This document shows positions 1 to 5,460 of a stretch of 5,460 nt of DNA, piece after piece. The notes beneath the pieces are model-generated. The model searched no databases. It worked only from the letters and a program-made list of their open reading frames with translations, and was not told where the DNA came from. Origin of the DNA: Planctomycetota bacterium (lineage in GTDB: Bacteria > Planctomycetota > B129-G9); assembly GCA_030622295.1 (NCBI GenBank), contig JAUXGI010000108.1, positions 1-5,460 of the forward strand, in the 5' to 3' direction. The position numbers and the translations under genes are program-made. Each line of letters opens with the position of its first letter. Position 1 is the stretch's first letter.

Positions 1-46
1 GCAAGGGGCAAGGGGCAAGGGCAAGGGGCAAGGGGCAAGGGCAAGG
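1..46. repeat. GCAAGG(G) tandem repeat
   Basis: Seven head-to-tail units of GCAAGGG (7 nt) or GCAAGG (6 nt) run in the order 7,7,6,7,7,6,6. This gives a 20-bp higher-order unit present twice (1-20 and 21-40) plus one 6-bp unit. The mirrored stretch in the other arm (1859-1878) has only about three 6-nt units, so copy number differs between arms. It is a simple-sequence array with no coding potential. Confidence 0.9.
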
Positions 47-203
47 AACGGTTTCAAGTATCAGGTTTCAAGTTTCAAGTTTCAGACAAGATGGTGAAAG
101 ACTTCAGGTCACTTGAAACTTGAAATCCGCCTCAGGCGGATGAAACCTGAAACCTGAAACTGGTCTTCCCTCTCCTACCCTCCTACTTCCTACTCTCCTA
201 CTG
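1..203. repeat. Left arm of long inverted repeat flanking the orphan gene
   Basis: The arm is a mosaic. In order it contains GCAAGG(G) tandem units (1-46), TTTCAAG-type heptamers (about 52-85), a unique core starting CAAGATGGTGAAAGAC (87-110), a TTGAAAC/CCTGAAAC heptamer block with the palindrome ATCCGCCT-C-AGGCGGAT (125-141), TGGTCTTCCC (161-170), and a CTCCTAC-rich block (171-203). Read in reverse complement, the same blocks occur in the same order at 1646-1878. Positions 87-153 match the other arm without a mismatch by eye (67 bp). The left arm then has one extra CTGAAAC heptamer (154-160) before the match resumes. The outer end lies at the window edge, so the arm may continue further left and no target-site duplication can be assessed. 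Confidence 0.85.
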
Positions 204-338
204 TTTTTTCTCTGCGTCTCTGGGACTCTGCGGCTATATTGGATTGCAGATGCCGGCTGCCGACTCCGTCCCCCCAAATTCTGGAGAAAAGCACGGTTGG
301 ACGTGGGATGAGGAATTTTTCAGTTTTTTCAGAAAAAC
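204..338. other. Non-coding spacer upstream of the orphan gene promoter
   Basis: No convincing gene is seen here. The stretch starts with a T run and a CTCTGCG/CTCTGGG/CTCTGCGG low-complexity stretch (about 210-233), which looks like another dispersed simple repeat. It ends with an A/T-rich tract containing two TTTTTCAG motifs (about 315-332). That tract lies just upstream of the promoter -35 and could serve as an UP element. The open frame on the minus strand here has no ribosome site or recognisable protein. Confidence 0.5.
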
Positions 339-368
339 TTGACGCGGCACGGGAGATTTGCCTATAAT
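339..368 (+). promoter_or_regulatory. Sigma70-like promoter of the orphan gene
   Basis: TTGACG at 339-344 (5 of 6 matches to TTGACA) and a perfect TATAAT at 363-368 are separated by 18 bp. An A/T-rich tract precedes the -35 element. Initiation is expected near 375, leaving an untranslated leader of about 175 nt before the ATG at 551. This is the best promoter match in the window. It lies inside the inverted-repeat-bounded unit and so would move or invert with it. Confidence 0.75.
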
Positions 369-374
369 CATGCC

Positions 375-550
375 CGGCCTTGATAGCAACAAGGCTGCGA
401 ACAACTTCCGAGGGGGCTAAAGTCCGGTTCTGCCGTTTCCCCGGTGTAGGGACGGTTGGACTGGATTTTGACTTATCTGGCCCCGGCCGGAAAAAAAGAC
501 ACGGGTGCCCGCAGTCTGTGGGCCCCCTGAACCGTTTTGGAGGTGGAGCC
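375..550 (+). promoter_or_regulatory. Candidate structured 5' leader of the orphan gene
   Basis: The leader between the promoter and the ATG has several complementary segments. GCCTTG (377-382) pairs with CAAGGC (390-395) around a 7-nt loop at the expected transcript start. AGTCC (421-425) pairs with GGACT (458-462) and encloses CCGT/ACGG and CCC/GGG pairs (433-455). GCCCGCA (507-513) pairs with TGTGGGC (517-523). Two longer-range matches, GGGGGC (412-417) with GCCCCC (522-527) and CGGTTC (425-430) with GAACCG (529-534), would cross each other as a pseudoknot just before the Shine-Dalgarno GGAGG (539-543). I do not recognise a known riboswitch class. GC-rich DNA offers many chance pairings, so regulation is only a hypothesis. 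Confidence 0.35.
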
Positions 551-1645
551 ATGTCTTTAACAGAGGGGACGGTGCCGACGCAGGAGGTCGGCATTTCTAA
601 GGAAGCGCAATACCTTCAGGGAAGACGCCTGAGATACGACGAACTGCTCGGGCCGGCAGGGCCGGGCAAGAGCGAGGGCGGCCTGGCCGCACGCCAGATA
701 ACGAAGCATGCCCGGCTGATGGCAAAGCACTTCGAGGAATTGCCTAAAGATACCCCCAATCTGATTACCATGGCGACCGGCTGCTGCGCCCACAGGTACG
801 ACTTCCCCGAGAACCTGGAGAACGTCCTGAAGTCCATCGACGCCGGCCATGCCGGGCTGATGAGAACGGGCACACAGATTAACGACCAATGGTGGAAGCA
901 CCTTAACGAGATCGTGGTGGGCATACGCTCCTGGCTGCGCAGGGATGACCCGGCTGAGATAGTCGAAACGCGCAGTCTTGCGAAGGAAGGCGTGCAGAGG
1001 ATAATCGACCTCATCCGCCCGGAGCGCCATCCCGCCAAGTTCCCGCTGCTCAAGCGCTACATGCACAAACTCATTACCTCGTTCCGCTGGCGGACCACGT
1101 TCAACGTTATCTCCGATGACCCTGTACCCCCGGGTGAACTGAAGGTAGTAGACTTTTACGACCTCTACGACATGGAAGGAGGAGGGTACTACTATGACCT
1201 GGAGCCCCCCTCCCAGCAGGTGGTGGGATGGGAGGAAGAGATAGACGAGAAGGTCGAGGAGCCGACGGCCTTCGTCGATTGGCTCAGGCAGTGGTCATGC
1301 GCGCCGTGCCAGTGGAACTTCCGCGAGTTGCAGGAAGGCGTCATCGCCAACATCGGCCGCCTGCAGTGGAACATGCTCTACTGCCACAGCCGCGTCCCGC
1401 GCGAATCGGCCATACAGGCGTACTGGCTGTCGCTGGAAAAATGGGCCAATAACACCCTGCCTGAAGGGGCCGAAGACCACATCGAGCAAGGCGTATGCGA
1501 GCGAGTACACGAACTGCTGGGCAAGAAGACCCGCCTGAAGGCATACCTGGTGCGAAACTTCCTGCTCGGTGAAGGCAGAGGCTGCTTCTACACCTGGGCG
1601 AAGAACATCGACAAGTCGCCCGAGGAAGCCGAAAAAGGCTATTAA
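551..1645 (+). CDS. Hypothetical protein, orphan, 364 aa
   Basis: I do not recognise this protein. The start is ATG 551, preceded by GGAGG (539-543) with 7-nt spacing. The frame stays open upstream to a TTG at 380, but that codon has no ribosome site and sits almost on the transcription start. The product appears soluble, with no signal peptide and no membrane helix. Residues 45-180 look mainly helical and carry TGCCAHRYDF (77-85), NDQWWKHLNEI (111-121) and IRSWLRRDD. Residues 199-236 form an acidic, Tyr-rich stretch (VVDFYDLYD, GGGYYYDLE, EEEIDEKVEE). Residues 241-350 are Trp- and Cys-rich, with a CAPC pair (250-253) and C278, C316 and C345. With C78/C79 there are seven cysteines, which could bind metal, but the spacing fits no motif I know. 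It has its own promoter and a long leader, and the right inverted-repeat arm begins at the base after the TAA. It is convergent with the GH130 gene. Confidence 0.85.
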   Translation: MSLTEGTVPTQEVGISKEAQYLQGRRLRYDELLGPAGPGKSEGGLAARQITKHARLMAKHFEELPKDTPNLITMATGCCAHRYDFPENLENVLKSIDAGHAGLMRTGTQINDQWWKHLNEIVVGIRSWLRRDDPAEIVETRSLAKEGVQRIIDLIRPERHPAKFPLLKRYMHKLITSFRWRTTFNVISDDPVPPGELKVVDFYDLYDMEGGGYYYDLEPPSQQVVGWEEEIDEKVEEPTAFVDWLRQWSCAPCQWNFRELQEGVIANIGRLQWNMLYCHSRVPRESAIQAYWLSLEKWANNTLPEGAEDHIEQGVCERVHELLGKKTRLKAYLVRNFLLGEGRGCFYTWAKNIDKSPEEAEKGY

Positions 1646-1878
1646 CAGTAGGTAGTAGGAAAGTAGGAGGGTAGGAGAGGGACAAGAAAGTAGGCAGTAG
1701 GAAAGTAGGAGAGTAGGAAAGGGACAAGAAAGTAGGTAGTAGGAAAGTAGGAGAGTAGGAAAGGGAAGACCAGTTTCAGGTTTCATCCGCCTGAGGCGGA
1801 TTTCAAGTTTCAAGTGACCTGAAGTCTTTCACCATCTTGCCTGAAACTTGAAACCGTTCCTTGCCCTTGCCCTTGCCC
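1646..1878. repeat. Right arm of long inverted repeat flanking the orphan gene
   Basis: This is the reverse complement of 1-203 in the same block order. It contains a TAGTAGGA-rich block (1646-1766), GGGAAGACCA (1763-1772), the palindrome ATCCGCCT-G-AGGCGGAT (1785-1801), the shared core ending GTCTTTCACCATCTTG (to about 1839), a short heptamer run, and CCTTGCCCTTGCCC (1859-1878). It starts immediately after the stop codon of the orphan gene. It is longer than the left arm because the TAGTAGGA block is triplicated, while its heptamer and GCAAGG arrays are shorter. The two palindromes differ only at the centre base, as expected for inverted copies. Confidence 0.85.
1647..1766. repeat. 42-bp tandem repeat, almost three copies
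   Basis: Units begin at 1647, 1689 and 1731, exactly 42 bp apart, each starting AGTAGGTAGTAGGAAAGTAG with small changes. The third copy is cut after 36 bp where the GAAGACCAG block of the inverted repeat begins. Each unit is itself made of AGTAGG-like sub-repeats. The left inverted-repeat arm carries only one equivalent unit (about 169-203). Because 42 is a multiple of three, the minus strand reads through as a 14-residue periodic peptide. I regard that as an artefact. Confidence 0.9.
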
Positions 1879-1900
1879 GGCAGCCTTCGGCTGCCCTTTC
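1879..1900 (+). terminator. Possible rho-independent terminator between convergent genes
   Basis: GGCAGCC (1879-1885), loop TTC, GGCTGCC (1889-1895) form a 7-bp GC stem. On the plus strand it is followed by a T-rich but interrupted run (CTTTCTTATTCTTTT). It would stop transcripts of the orphan gene after they cross the right repeat arm. Read from the minus strand, the hairpin lies 5 bp past the GH130 stop codon but has no T run on that side, so any effect there would be weak. Confidence 0.4.
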
Positions 1901-2947
1901 TTATTCTTTTAAATCCGCATGTTTTATTATTACGGTCTCGCGGATAATGGTTTGGCGGCGGCCCTCTTTGTCTGTTTGGATTTCGGCGCCGCTGCCCCTG
2001 GGGCATTGCATGAGGTAGTCGAGGATTTCGTTTATATCGGCGGTGGCCAGCGCCAGGGTTGTGTCGGCGGCGCCGTAGTACAGGCGTATGCGGCCGGTCC
2101 GCTCGTCGAGCACCCAGCCGCAGGGGAAGACAACGTCATGTACGTCCCCGGCGCGTTCGTACAACTCGTACGGGCCGAATACCCAGTCGTCGCTTCGACG
2201 CAGGATCTTGCAGGGGTCGTCCCTGTCGAGCAGCGCCAGTCCCAGGCGGTACAGGCAGCCGGAGGCCGTATTTCTCACTCCGTGGTAAAGTATCAGCCAT
2301 CCTTCTTTCGTCTCGATGGGCGGGGGGCACAGGCCTATCTTGTTGGCGTCCCACCAGCCGCCGCGCCTGGCTGTGAGGAGCAACTTGTGGTCGCCCCAGT
2401 GCTTCAAGTCGGGCGAGTATGAAATCCACATGTGCGCCTGTCCGCCGGGGGAGATGGGCCGGTGAATCATCGCCCAGCGTCCGTCTATCTTGCGATGGAG
2501 GAGCGAGGCGTCCTTGTCGTCCGGCGTCATGACCGGCCCCAGCCGCTTGAAGGTTTTGAAGTCTTCCGTGAGGGCCAGCGACACGAGCGGGCCGCCCTCG
2601 GAGTAGGCGACGTATGTGACGCTCCATTTTTGGAGTTCTTCGAGCCACACGATTCGCGGGTCTTCTATGCCCCACAGTTCTTCGGGGTGTTCATCGGGCT
2701 CCGCGGACATGGTGGGGTGGGGGTCAATGCGCCAGTCCTGTATGCCGTCCTTGCTGCGCGCGGCGCACAGGTGCGACATGCCGGTCCTGTCTTCGACCCT
2801 TACCAGCAGAAGCGTTTCGCCGTCCACCGTGGTTGCGGCCGCGTTGAACACGCTGATAACGGGGTAGGGCCAATCGCGCGCCTGGAGGATGGGGTTGTGA
2901 GGATAACGTTCAAAGAGATGTGCTGCCATGCGCTTCAATGATGTCAT
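1901..2947 (-). CDS. GH130-family glycoside phosphorylase/hydrolase (beta-mannoside-active)
   Basis: The 348-aa product has the motif series of glycoside hydrolase family 130 (five-bladed beta-propeller): NPIL (18-21), VFNAAA (33-38), LLVRVEDRTGMSHL (47-60), GIEDPRIV (93-100), KDASLL (145-150), IHRP (161-164), WWDANKIGLCPPPIET (198-213), LILYHGV (218-224), YRLGLALLD, DVVFPCGWV (271-279) and LYYGAADT. The Asp of GIEDPR matches the proposed general acid. The Arg/His residues of RVEDR and HRP are of the kind that bind phosphate in family phosphorylases, which favours phosphorolysis of beta-mannosides over hydrolysis; exact substrate is not readable. No signal peptide is seen, so it is probably cytoplasmic. 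ATG 2947 is preceded by AGGAGG (2958-2953) at 5-nt spacing. The roughly 35 C-terminal residues after ILDYLM look like a non-family tail. The kinase lies 112 bp upstream on the same strand, with a repeat-filled gap between them. Confidence 0.92.
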   Translation of the reverse strand: MTSLKRMAAHLFERYPHNPILQARDWPYPVISVFNAAATTVDGETLLLVRVEDRTGMSHLCAARSKDGIQDWRIDPHPTMSAEPDEHPEELWGIEDPRIVWLEELQKWSVTYVAYSEGGPLVSLALTEDFKTFKRLGPVMTPDDKDASLLHRKIDGRWAMIHRPISPGGQAHMWISYSPDLKHWGDHKLLLTARRGGWWDANKIGLCPPPIETKEGWLILYHGVRNTASGCLYRLGLALLDRDDPCKILRRSDDWVFGPYELYERAGDVHDVVFPCGWVLDERTGRIRLYYGAADTTLALATADINEILDYLMQCPRGSGAEIQTDKEGRRQTIIRETVIIKHADLKE

Positions 2948-2960
2948 TGTGTCCTCCTTA

Positions 2961-3068
2961 AAAAATTAGGGTCAGGTACTATTTTTTAGGGGTGACCTGT
3001 CCCTAATTTATCTCTATGTATAGCAGGAAGTAAGGGAAATAAAAAAATGGTACCTGACCCTAATTTTT
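2961..3068. repeat. Composite inverted repeat (TTAGGGTCAGGTAC family) between GH130 and kinase genes
   Basis: The arms at 2961-2987 and 3042-3068 are inverted copies (AAAAATTAGGGTCAGGTAC, then ATTTTTT) with one mismatch in 27 bp. Between them, at 2989-3009, lies a diverged unit on the minus strand reading AATTAGGGACAGGTCACC. It is therefore a cluster of at least three related units in alternating orientation, as in REP/BIME-type intergenic repeats. It fills nearly the whole intergenic gap. One end supplies the TAG stop codon (3062-3060) and last residues of the kinase, and the other end touches the GH130 Shine-Dalgarno. As RNA it could form a long hairpin with A/T flanks and act as a terminator or processing site. 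No good promoter for GH130 is visible in it. Confidence 0.85.
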
Positions 3069-5393
3069 GCCGCTGAACTGTTTCCGGCTCAGGGCGTTGT
3101 AAACGACGAACCATGAGTAGAGCACGGAGCCGAGCCACATGGCGGTGCCGAAAATCAGTGCGAACGCTGCGGGGGAGTCGTCCATCCGGCCGGCGAAAAG
3201 GGCGCTCGAAAGTAACCACGCCAGAATGCCCAGGGCTGCAATGCCGAGCAGCCCCACGGCATAACCGTGTCCGGCGAGGTATGTTTTGACCAGGCCGCTT
3301 CTCTTGCTCAGTTGGTCGAACGGGCCGGCGAAAACGGTCGTGAGCAGAAGGTTCGCGGCTCCCGCCAGGGCGGCCAGTACCACGCCGCTCACAAGATAAG
3401 AGGCGATGTAGCGACCCTGTCCGTGAAACGGGCTGGACAGCAGTATCGAGATTATAAAGGAGAGGCCCACGGCAAAGAGTTCTCCCCCGACATAGCCGCC
3501 TATCCGCGCGGGGGTGATGTGGAGGACCTTCACGGCTCCGCCCATCTCCTCGCCTATCTCGCGCAACTCCGACAGCGTCCCGCGCAACTCCTTTTCAATC
3601 ACGTTCTCGTCCGCGCCGTACATCATGGCCAGGCGCAGATTTCTTTCCGCGTCGGTCGTGCGGCCCAGCACTCGCTGGATACGCCCCAGCGTCAGGTAGA
3701 CATTGGGGTTCTCCTCGTCTATCAGCAGGACGAACTGACAGAAATCGTGCGCCTGGGCGAAGGCCCGCCTCTGCACGAGGGTATCGACGCACTGCGCCGC
3801 GAACGTCAGCAACTCGTCCGACTCGCCGTGGAGCAGCCTGAACTGCTTCATCTCCTCCAGCGTCTTGTCATACAGTTTCTCCTCGAAACTCAGTTTGGCC
3901 ACGCGGATGTCCGCCACGCGCCTGTCGGTCAGCCTGGTTCTTTTCGGGGCGGTTCTGCGTGCAGCCACATCGGACGACAGGTGCGTGCCCTCCTTCATCG
4001 CTCTGGCGCGACGACCGTATGTCGTCTCCGGCACGGAAATCTGTGTGACCTTACCCGCCACAGCGTCTTCCAGCGCACGGGCGAACTCCATGCAGGTCTG
4101 CCAGCGGTCACGGGGGGCCTTCGCCATAGACTTCAGCACGACGTCGCTGAGCATCTTGTCCACACCCTTCACCGGCGGCGGGTCCTTCTCCATTATCTGG
4201 TAGGTCAGGCTGTGCATCGGCCCGTCGAAAGGCAACTCCCCGGTGTGCATCTCGTATACGGATACGCCCAGGGAGTATATGTCCGTGTGATGGTCGACTT
4301 TCGCGCCCTCCAGTTGCTCCGGCGACATGTACACCGGCGAGCCTATCAGGCTGGTGCCGGTAAGGCGGGTCATCGTCTGGCGCAACTGCTGTGCGATGCC
4401 GAAGTCGCATATCTTGACTCCGGCGCTCCGCCCGTCTTCGATGGTGAATTCCGACAGCGGCTTTGCCTTGTCATTCTCCTGTGCGCGTGGTGGAGCGGGC
4501 TCCGGAGGGGTGGCGGTCGCTCCAGACCCGTCCAGAGTTGCCGTCTGGCTGGAGGAGCCTGTGGAGGACTTCTTCCGCCGACGCCCCTTTTGGGAAGCAA
4601 AGGGCGAGTCGGGCGGCAGTGTCAGCATGATGTTGGCCGGCTTTATATCCCGGTGGACCACGTCCTGGCTGTGCGCGTAATCCAGCGCTTCACACGTCGG
4701 GCCCATAAAGAGCGCCACCTCCGCCGGTGTCAGTCGCCCGCGCCCCTCGGTCAGTCCTTCCAGCGTTGGACCGTTGATGTATTCCATGACCAGGAAACTC
4801 TGTCCCTGATGCTGGTCAAACGAGTAGAGCCGCATTATGCCCGCGTGTGACAATTGCATTGCCGTCCGCGCCTCACGCTTGAGGCGCTTTTCGGCCTGGA
4901 GGTCCGGCGAGAGACTGGCGGCCAGGAGTTTGATTGCGACGCGCAGGTTGTCCAGGTAGGTGTCTTCCGCCAAGTACACGATGCCCATGCCGCCGCGGGC
5001 GATTTCGTAAACGAGGCGATATCGCTCGGCCAGCAACTGCGTTTCCGTATCCGCATTGTCAGCCTTCGGCGGCTGGTCGGCGCCGCCTGCGCCGGACGGG
5101 GGAGAGAGGGGAGAGACAGGCTGAGTCTCACCGGCCGGCTGCGGACCTTCCATGTGCGTGCCGGCGACGACGCCGGCCAGCGACGCTCCACAGGCGCGGC
5201 ACACGTCCATGTCGGCGGAGTTCCTCGCCCAGCACGCAGGGCAGATTTTCTCGTTAGATTCCGGCAAAACTCGGCTCCATCCGCTGCTGATTAGTACCTG
5301 TCGGGGGTCAGACCCTTTCCCGTCGCTTCGCTCCTCCTCAGCGTCTGACCCCCTCGCCCGTTGCCGTTTGGCGAATCGGGGGTCTGACTCCAC
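3060..5393 (-). CDS. Membrane-anchored Ser/Thr protein kinase (Pkn type) with zinc ribbon and TPR-like region
   Basis: Residue numbers count from GTG 5393. A zinc ribbon (C51-PA-C54, C65-RA-C68) is followed by a Pro/Ala/Gly-rich linker. The kinase domain spans about 124-446: glycine loop IARGGMGIVY, VAIK Lys155, Glu174, HRDIKPAN (Asp249, Asn254), DFG (330-332), SPE (357-359), Asp371 and Arg430. All catalytic residues are present, so it should be active. A low-complexity insertion of about 60 residues (roughly 258-325, containing RRRKKSS) lies between Asn254 and DFG. Residues 490-615 look TPR-like. Four hydrophobic helices follow (about 632-654, 662-690, 709-735, 741-769), so it is probably an inner-membrane protein with a cytoplasmic kinase. 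The first 42 codons cross a repeat cluster and the GTG lacks a good ribosome site. TTG 5267, with GGAG 7 nt upstream, would give 735 aa and keep the zinc ribbon. The stop lies inside a repeat. Confidence 0.9.
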   Translation of the reverse strand: MESDPRFAKRQRARGSDAEEERSDGKGSDPRQVLISSGWSRVLPESNEKICPACWARNSADMDVCRACGASLAGVVAGTHMEGPQPAGETQPVSPLSPPSGAGGADQPPKADNADTETQLLAERYRLVYEIARGGMGIVYLAEDTYLDNLRVAIKLLAASLSPDLQAEKRLKREARTAMQLSHAGIMRLYSFDQHQGQSFLVMEYINGPTLEGLTEGRGRLTPAEVALFMGPTCEALDYAHSQDVVHRDIKPANIMLTLPPDSPFASQKGRRRKKSSTGSSSQTATLDGSGATATPPEPAPPRAQENDKAKPLSEFTIEDGRSAGVKICDFGIAQQLRQTMTRLTGTSLIGSPVYMSPEQLEGAKVDHHTDIYSLGVSVYEMHTGELPFDGPMHSLTYQIMEKDPPPVKGVDKMLSDVVLKSMAKAPRDRWQTCMEFARALEDAVAGKVTQISVPETTYGRRARAMKEGTHLSSDVAARRTAPKRTRLTDRRVADIRVAKLSFEEKLYDKTLEEMKQFRLLHGESDELLTFAAQCVDTLVQRRAFAQAHDFCQFVLLIDEENPNVYLTLGRIQRVLGRTTDAERNLRLAMMYGADENVIEKELRGTLSELREIGEEMGGAVKVLHITPARIGGYVGGELFAVGLSFIISILLSSPFHGQGRYIASYLVSGVVLAALAGAANLLLTTVFAGPFDQLSKRSGLVKTYLAGHGYAVGLLGIAALGILAWLLSSALFAGRMDDSPAAFALIFGTAMWLGSVLYSWFVVYNALSRKQFSGKN
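5303..5391. repeat. GGGTCTGACCCC-type repeat cluster at the kinase 5' end
   Basis: Three copies of one motif occur in alternating orientation: GGGGGTCAGACCC (5303-5315), GTCTGACCCCC (5343-5353) and GGGGGTCTGACTCC (5378-5391). Adjacent copies are inverted and can pair. The nearby TTAGTACCTGTC (5291-5302) resembles the unit found at 2961-3068. In the kinase frame the motif is translated as SDP/GSD at residues 3-5, 15-17 and 27-30, which looks like read-through of an intergenic repeat more than a selected peptide. Confidence 0.7.
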
Positions 5394-5460
5394 GAGCCTC
5401 GTATCACCCGTGGTGAGAAATGCGGTCCAATCAGCATCAGGTACAGTCTAGCGTGAAGTA
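5394..5460. other. Sequence upstream of the kinase, no gene seen
   Basis: No gene, ribosome site or convincing promoter could be identified in these last 67 bp. On the minus strand a TTGGAC occurs upstream of the GTG, but the hexamer 18 bp further on (TGATAC) matches a -10 element poorly. The kinase promoter may lie beyond the window. Confidence 0.4.

Noticed and set aside
1..203. Short tandem repeats considered as a CRISPR array
   Set aside because: Units of 6-7 nt are contiguous with no unique spacers, and no cas gene is present.
370..420. Small 16-residue open frame (ATG 370) in the orphan gene leader, possible leader peptide
   Set aside because: The ATG lies only 2 bp after the TATAAT, upstream of the expected transcription start near 375, and has no ribosome site.
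380..550. N-terminal extension of the orphan protein from TTG 380
   Set aside because: The frame is open but lacks a ribosome site and would start almost at the transcript 5' end. ATG 551 has a strong GGAGG at 7-nt spacing.
1295..1813. Minus-strand open frame with a 14-residue periodic hydrophobic peptide (LLSYYLLSCP type)
   Set aside because: The periodicity comes from the 42-bp DNA repeat, whose length is a multiple of three. The rest is antisense to the orphan gene, and no ribosome site was found.
3267..4850. 527-aa plus-strand open frame opposite the kinase gene
   Set aside because: It is the complement of a gene with clear kinase motifs and membrane helices. The translation is His/Arg/Gln-rich with no domain, which is typical of a shadow frame in GC-rich DNA.
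5394..5460. Minus-strand promoter for the kinase (TTGGAC, then TGATAC 18 bp further)
   Set aside because: The -10 hexamer matches only two of six positions of TATAAT, which is no better than chance.

Overview
This 5.46 kb window holds three genes separated by repeat-rich spacers. GC is high in the genes. One gene encodes a Pkn-type membrane Ser/Thr kinase, and the spacers carry heptamer/hexamer tandem repeats and dispersed TTAGGGTCAGGTAC- and GGGTCTGACCCC-type palindromes. This mixture suggests an uncultured bacterium of the Planctomycetes/PVC group. That assignment is an inference from style, not from a marker gene.

Layout. Positions 1-203 and 1646-1878 are the two arms of a long inverted repeat built from low-complexity blocks. 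Each arm holds GCAAGG(G) repeats, TTTCAAG/TTTCAGG heptamers, an ATCCGCCT/AGGCGGAT palindrome and a TAGTAGGA-rich block. Between the arms lie a strong sigma70-like promoter (339-368), a leader of about 175 nt with several possible hairpins, and an orphan plus-strand gene (551-1645, 364 aa) with no recognised family. The right arm starts on the base after its stop codon. A hairpin at 1879-1895, followed by a T-rich run, separates this unit from the next gene.

On the minus strand follow a GH130-family glycoside phosphorylase/hydrolase (1901-2947) and, upstream of it, a large protein kinase (3060-5393). The kinase has a zinc ribbon, a kinase domain with a large insertion before the DFG motif, a TPR-like helical region and four C-terminal membrane helices. 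The 112-bp spacer between these two genes is almost wholly a composite inverted repeat, and the kinase stop codon lies inside it. The 5' end of the kinase open frame runs through another repeat cluster (5303-5391), so its true start is uncertain. A TTG at 5267 with a GGAG site is a good alternative.

How the genes work together: GH130 enzymes act on beta-linked mannosides, and the kinase is probably a membrane signalling protein. Nothing in the sequence ties them functionally beyond adjacency and shared orientation. The most unusual structure is the orphan gene with its own promoter and structured leader inside a long inverted repeat. It could be a mobile or invertible cassette, or simply a gene caught between copies of a dispersed repeat family.
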